A stretch of DNA of 61,739 nucleotides. Origin: Tsukamurella asaccharolytica. GTDB taxonomy: Bacteria; Actinomycetota; Actinomycetes; Mycobacteriales; Mycobacteriaceae. Under the pieces are notes generated by a model. That model was not told the origin of the DNA. It saw only the letters and a program-made list of their open reading frames with translations, and searched no databases. Every line of letters starts with the position of its first letter. Positions within the stretch are counted from its first letter, which is position 1. The stretch lies in contig NZ_VIGW01000015.1 of NCBI RefSeq assembly GCF_007858435.1, forward strand, positions 1 to 61,739, written 5' to 3'. Positions 60,934 to 61,739 of the stretch are shown one piece after another. Position numbers and translations under genes: made by a program.

Positions 60934-61739
60934 TCAGAGGCCGGCGGCGGTGCGTAGCGCGTCCACCCGGTCAGTGCGCTCCCACGGCAGGTCGACATCC
61001 GTACGACCGAAATGCCCGTACGCCGCAGTCGGCGCATAGATCGGCCGCAGCAGATCGAGCTCATTGATGATCGCACGCGGACGCAGATCGAACACCTGCG
61101 TAATCGCCCGCTGAATCGTCGACGGATCCAGCTTCTCCGTACCGAAGGTCTCCACGAACAAGCCGACCGGAGCCGCCTTACCGATCGCATACGCGACCTG
61201 CACCTCGATCCGCTCCGCCAAACCCGCAGCGACCGCATTCTTCGCCACCCACCGCATCGCATACGCCGCCGAACGATCCACCTTCGACGGATCCTTCCCC
61301 GAAAACGCACCACCACCGTGCCGCGCCATACCCCCATAGGTATCCACGATGATCTTGCGGCCCGTCAACCCCGCATCACCCATCGGCCCACCCAACACGA
61401 ACTTCCCGGTCGGATTCACCAACAACCGCACCTCGGAAGTATCCAAACTCGGCAGACCCAGATCCGCGATCACCGTATCCAACACCTGCGCCCGCAGATC
61501 CGGCGCCAACATCGCATCGAGGTCGATATCCGCCGCATGCTGACTGGAGATCACCACGGTATCCAACCGAACCGGCCGCTCCCCCACATACTCGATCGTC
61601 ACCTGCGTCTTGCCATCCGGACGCAGATACGGCAACGCACCGCTCTTACGCACCTCCGTCAGCCGACGCGAGAGCCGATGCGCCAACGAAATCGGCAACG
61701 GCATCAACTCCGGCGTATCCGAACACGCATAGCCGAACA
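60934..61739 (-). CDS. metK: S-adenosylmethionine synthetase, 3' fragment (runs off right edge)
   Basis: The last 268 residues or so of SAM synthetase, from [20 protein letters not shown] to the stop. Seen are [40 protein letters not shown] and [11 protein letters not shown], the ATP/methionine and metal sites. Codon use is unusual (by my count 17 GAT to 4 GAC, 7 TAT to 1 TAC), returning to the local C-ending style only in the last dozen codons. It precedes ahcY. Compared with the E. coli enzyme, roughly 78 residues are missing between this piece and the fragment at the left edge. Confidence 0.95.
   Translation of the reverse strand, partial: FGYACSDTPELMPLPISLAHRLSRRLTEVRKSGALPYLRPDGKTQVTIEYVGERPVRLDTVVISSQHAADIDLDAMLAPDLRAQVLDTVIADLGLPSLDTSEVRLLVNPTGKFVLGGPMGDAGLTGRKIIVDTYGGMARHGGGAFSGKDPSKVDRSAAYAMRWVAKNAVAAGLAERIEVQVAYAIGKAAPVGLFVETFGTEKLDPSTIQRAITQVFDLRPRAIINELDLLRPIYAPTAAYGHFGRTDVDLPWERTDRVDALRTAAGL

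Overview
The window reads as chromosomal DNA from a high-GC, mycothiol-producing actinobacterium of the mycolic-acid group (Mycobacteriales; Tsukamurella/Gordonia-like is my best guess, not proven). The reasons are the mycobacterial-type integration host factor (mihF) beside gmk-rpoZ-coaBC, an MscR-type mycothiol-dependent formaldehyde dehydrogenase, a Ddn-family nitroreductase remnant, a WS/DGAT-like acyltransferase, LIP-type lipase, frequent GTG starts, GTGA/ATGA gene overlaps and several apparently leaderless genes.

Backbone. Nearly all housekeeping genes lie on the minus strand in a conserved actinobacterial order. From high to low coordinate they are aroC-aroK-aroB, pepQ-efp-nusB, pyrR-pyrB-pyrC-(membrane protein)-carA-carB-pyrF, mihF-gmk-rpoZ-coaBC-metK. 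This backbone is opened at two main points. Between mihF and pyrF sits a 21 kb one-carbon/betaine island (about 3.0-23.9 kb). Between pepQ and aroB sits a block of about 18.6 kb (37-55.5 kb) holding accessory genes and a 15-gene exopolysaccharide operon. A GMC oxidoreductase is also wedged in opposite orientation between nusB and pyrR.

One-carbon island. Its genes describe a nearly complete route from glycine betaine to pyruvate. A BCCT transporter imports the substrate. A three-component Rieske oxygenase and a DgcA-like flavoprotein remove methyl groups to give sarcosine. SoxBDAG converts sarcosine to glycine, GlyA makes serine and SdaA makes pyruvate. Formaldehyde is handled by MscR plus a translationally coupled metallo-beta-lactamase-fold hydrolase, and PurU recycles formyl-THF. 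Three promoters (sox, purU, transporter) have the same layout: TTGACC, a 17-18 bp spacer, a TANNCT box, then the perfect palindrome TGATATATCA at or just after the expected start point. A GntR/FCD repressor gene lies beside the first copy. A second, very unusual regulator fuses a decayed IS630-type transposase to a GntR/FCD module.

Pyrimidine operon. The leader of pyrR carries two tandem copies of a PyrR-binding RNA hairpin directly before the ribosome binding site, pointing to PyrR-mediated translational control.

Polysaccharide operon. It runs from a WbaP-like initiating transferase through Gmd/Fcl (GDP-L-fucose), glycosyltransferases, a WS/DGAT-like acyltransferase, two kinase-less chain-length proteins, Wzy, two hexapeptide acyltransferases and Wzx, to a secreted glycoside hydrolase and an SGNH lipoprotein. 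This suggests a fucose-containing, acylated exported glycan.

Accessory patch 37-40 kb. It holds a YceI gene and its truncated duplicate, a TetR regulator with two spaced operators, a Ddn-type gene broken by a 4-bp duplication, and a lipoprotein lipase.

Ends. Both ends of the window fall inside metK in the same orientation: the 5' part at the left, next to coaBC, and the 3' part at the right, next to ahcY. They do not overlap, so the genome probably carries two metK copies flanking this segment as direct repeats.
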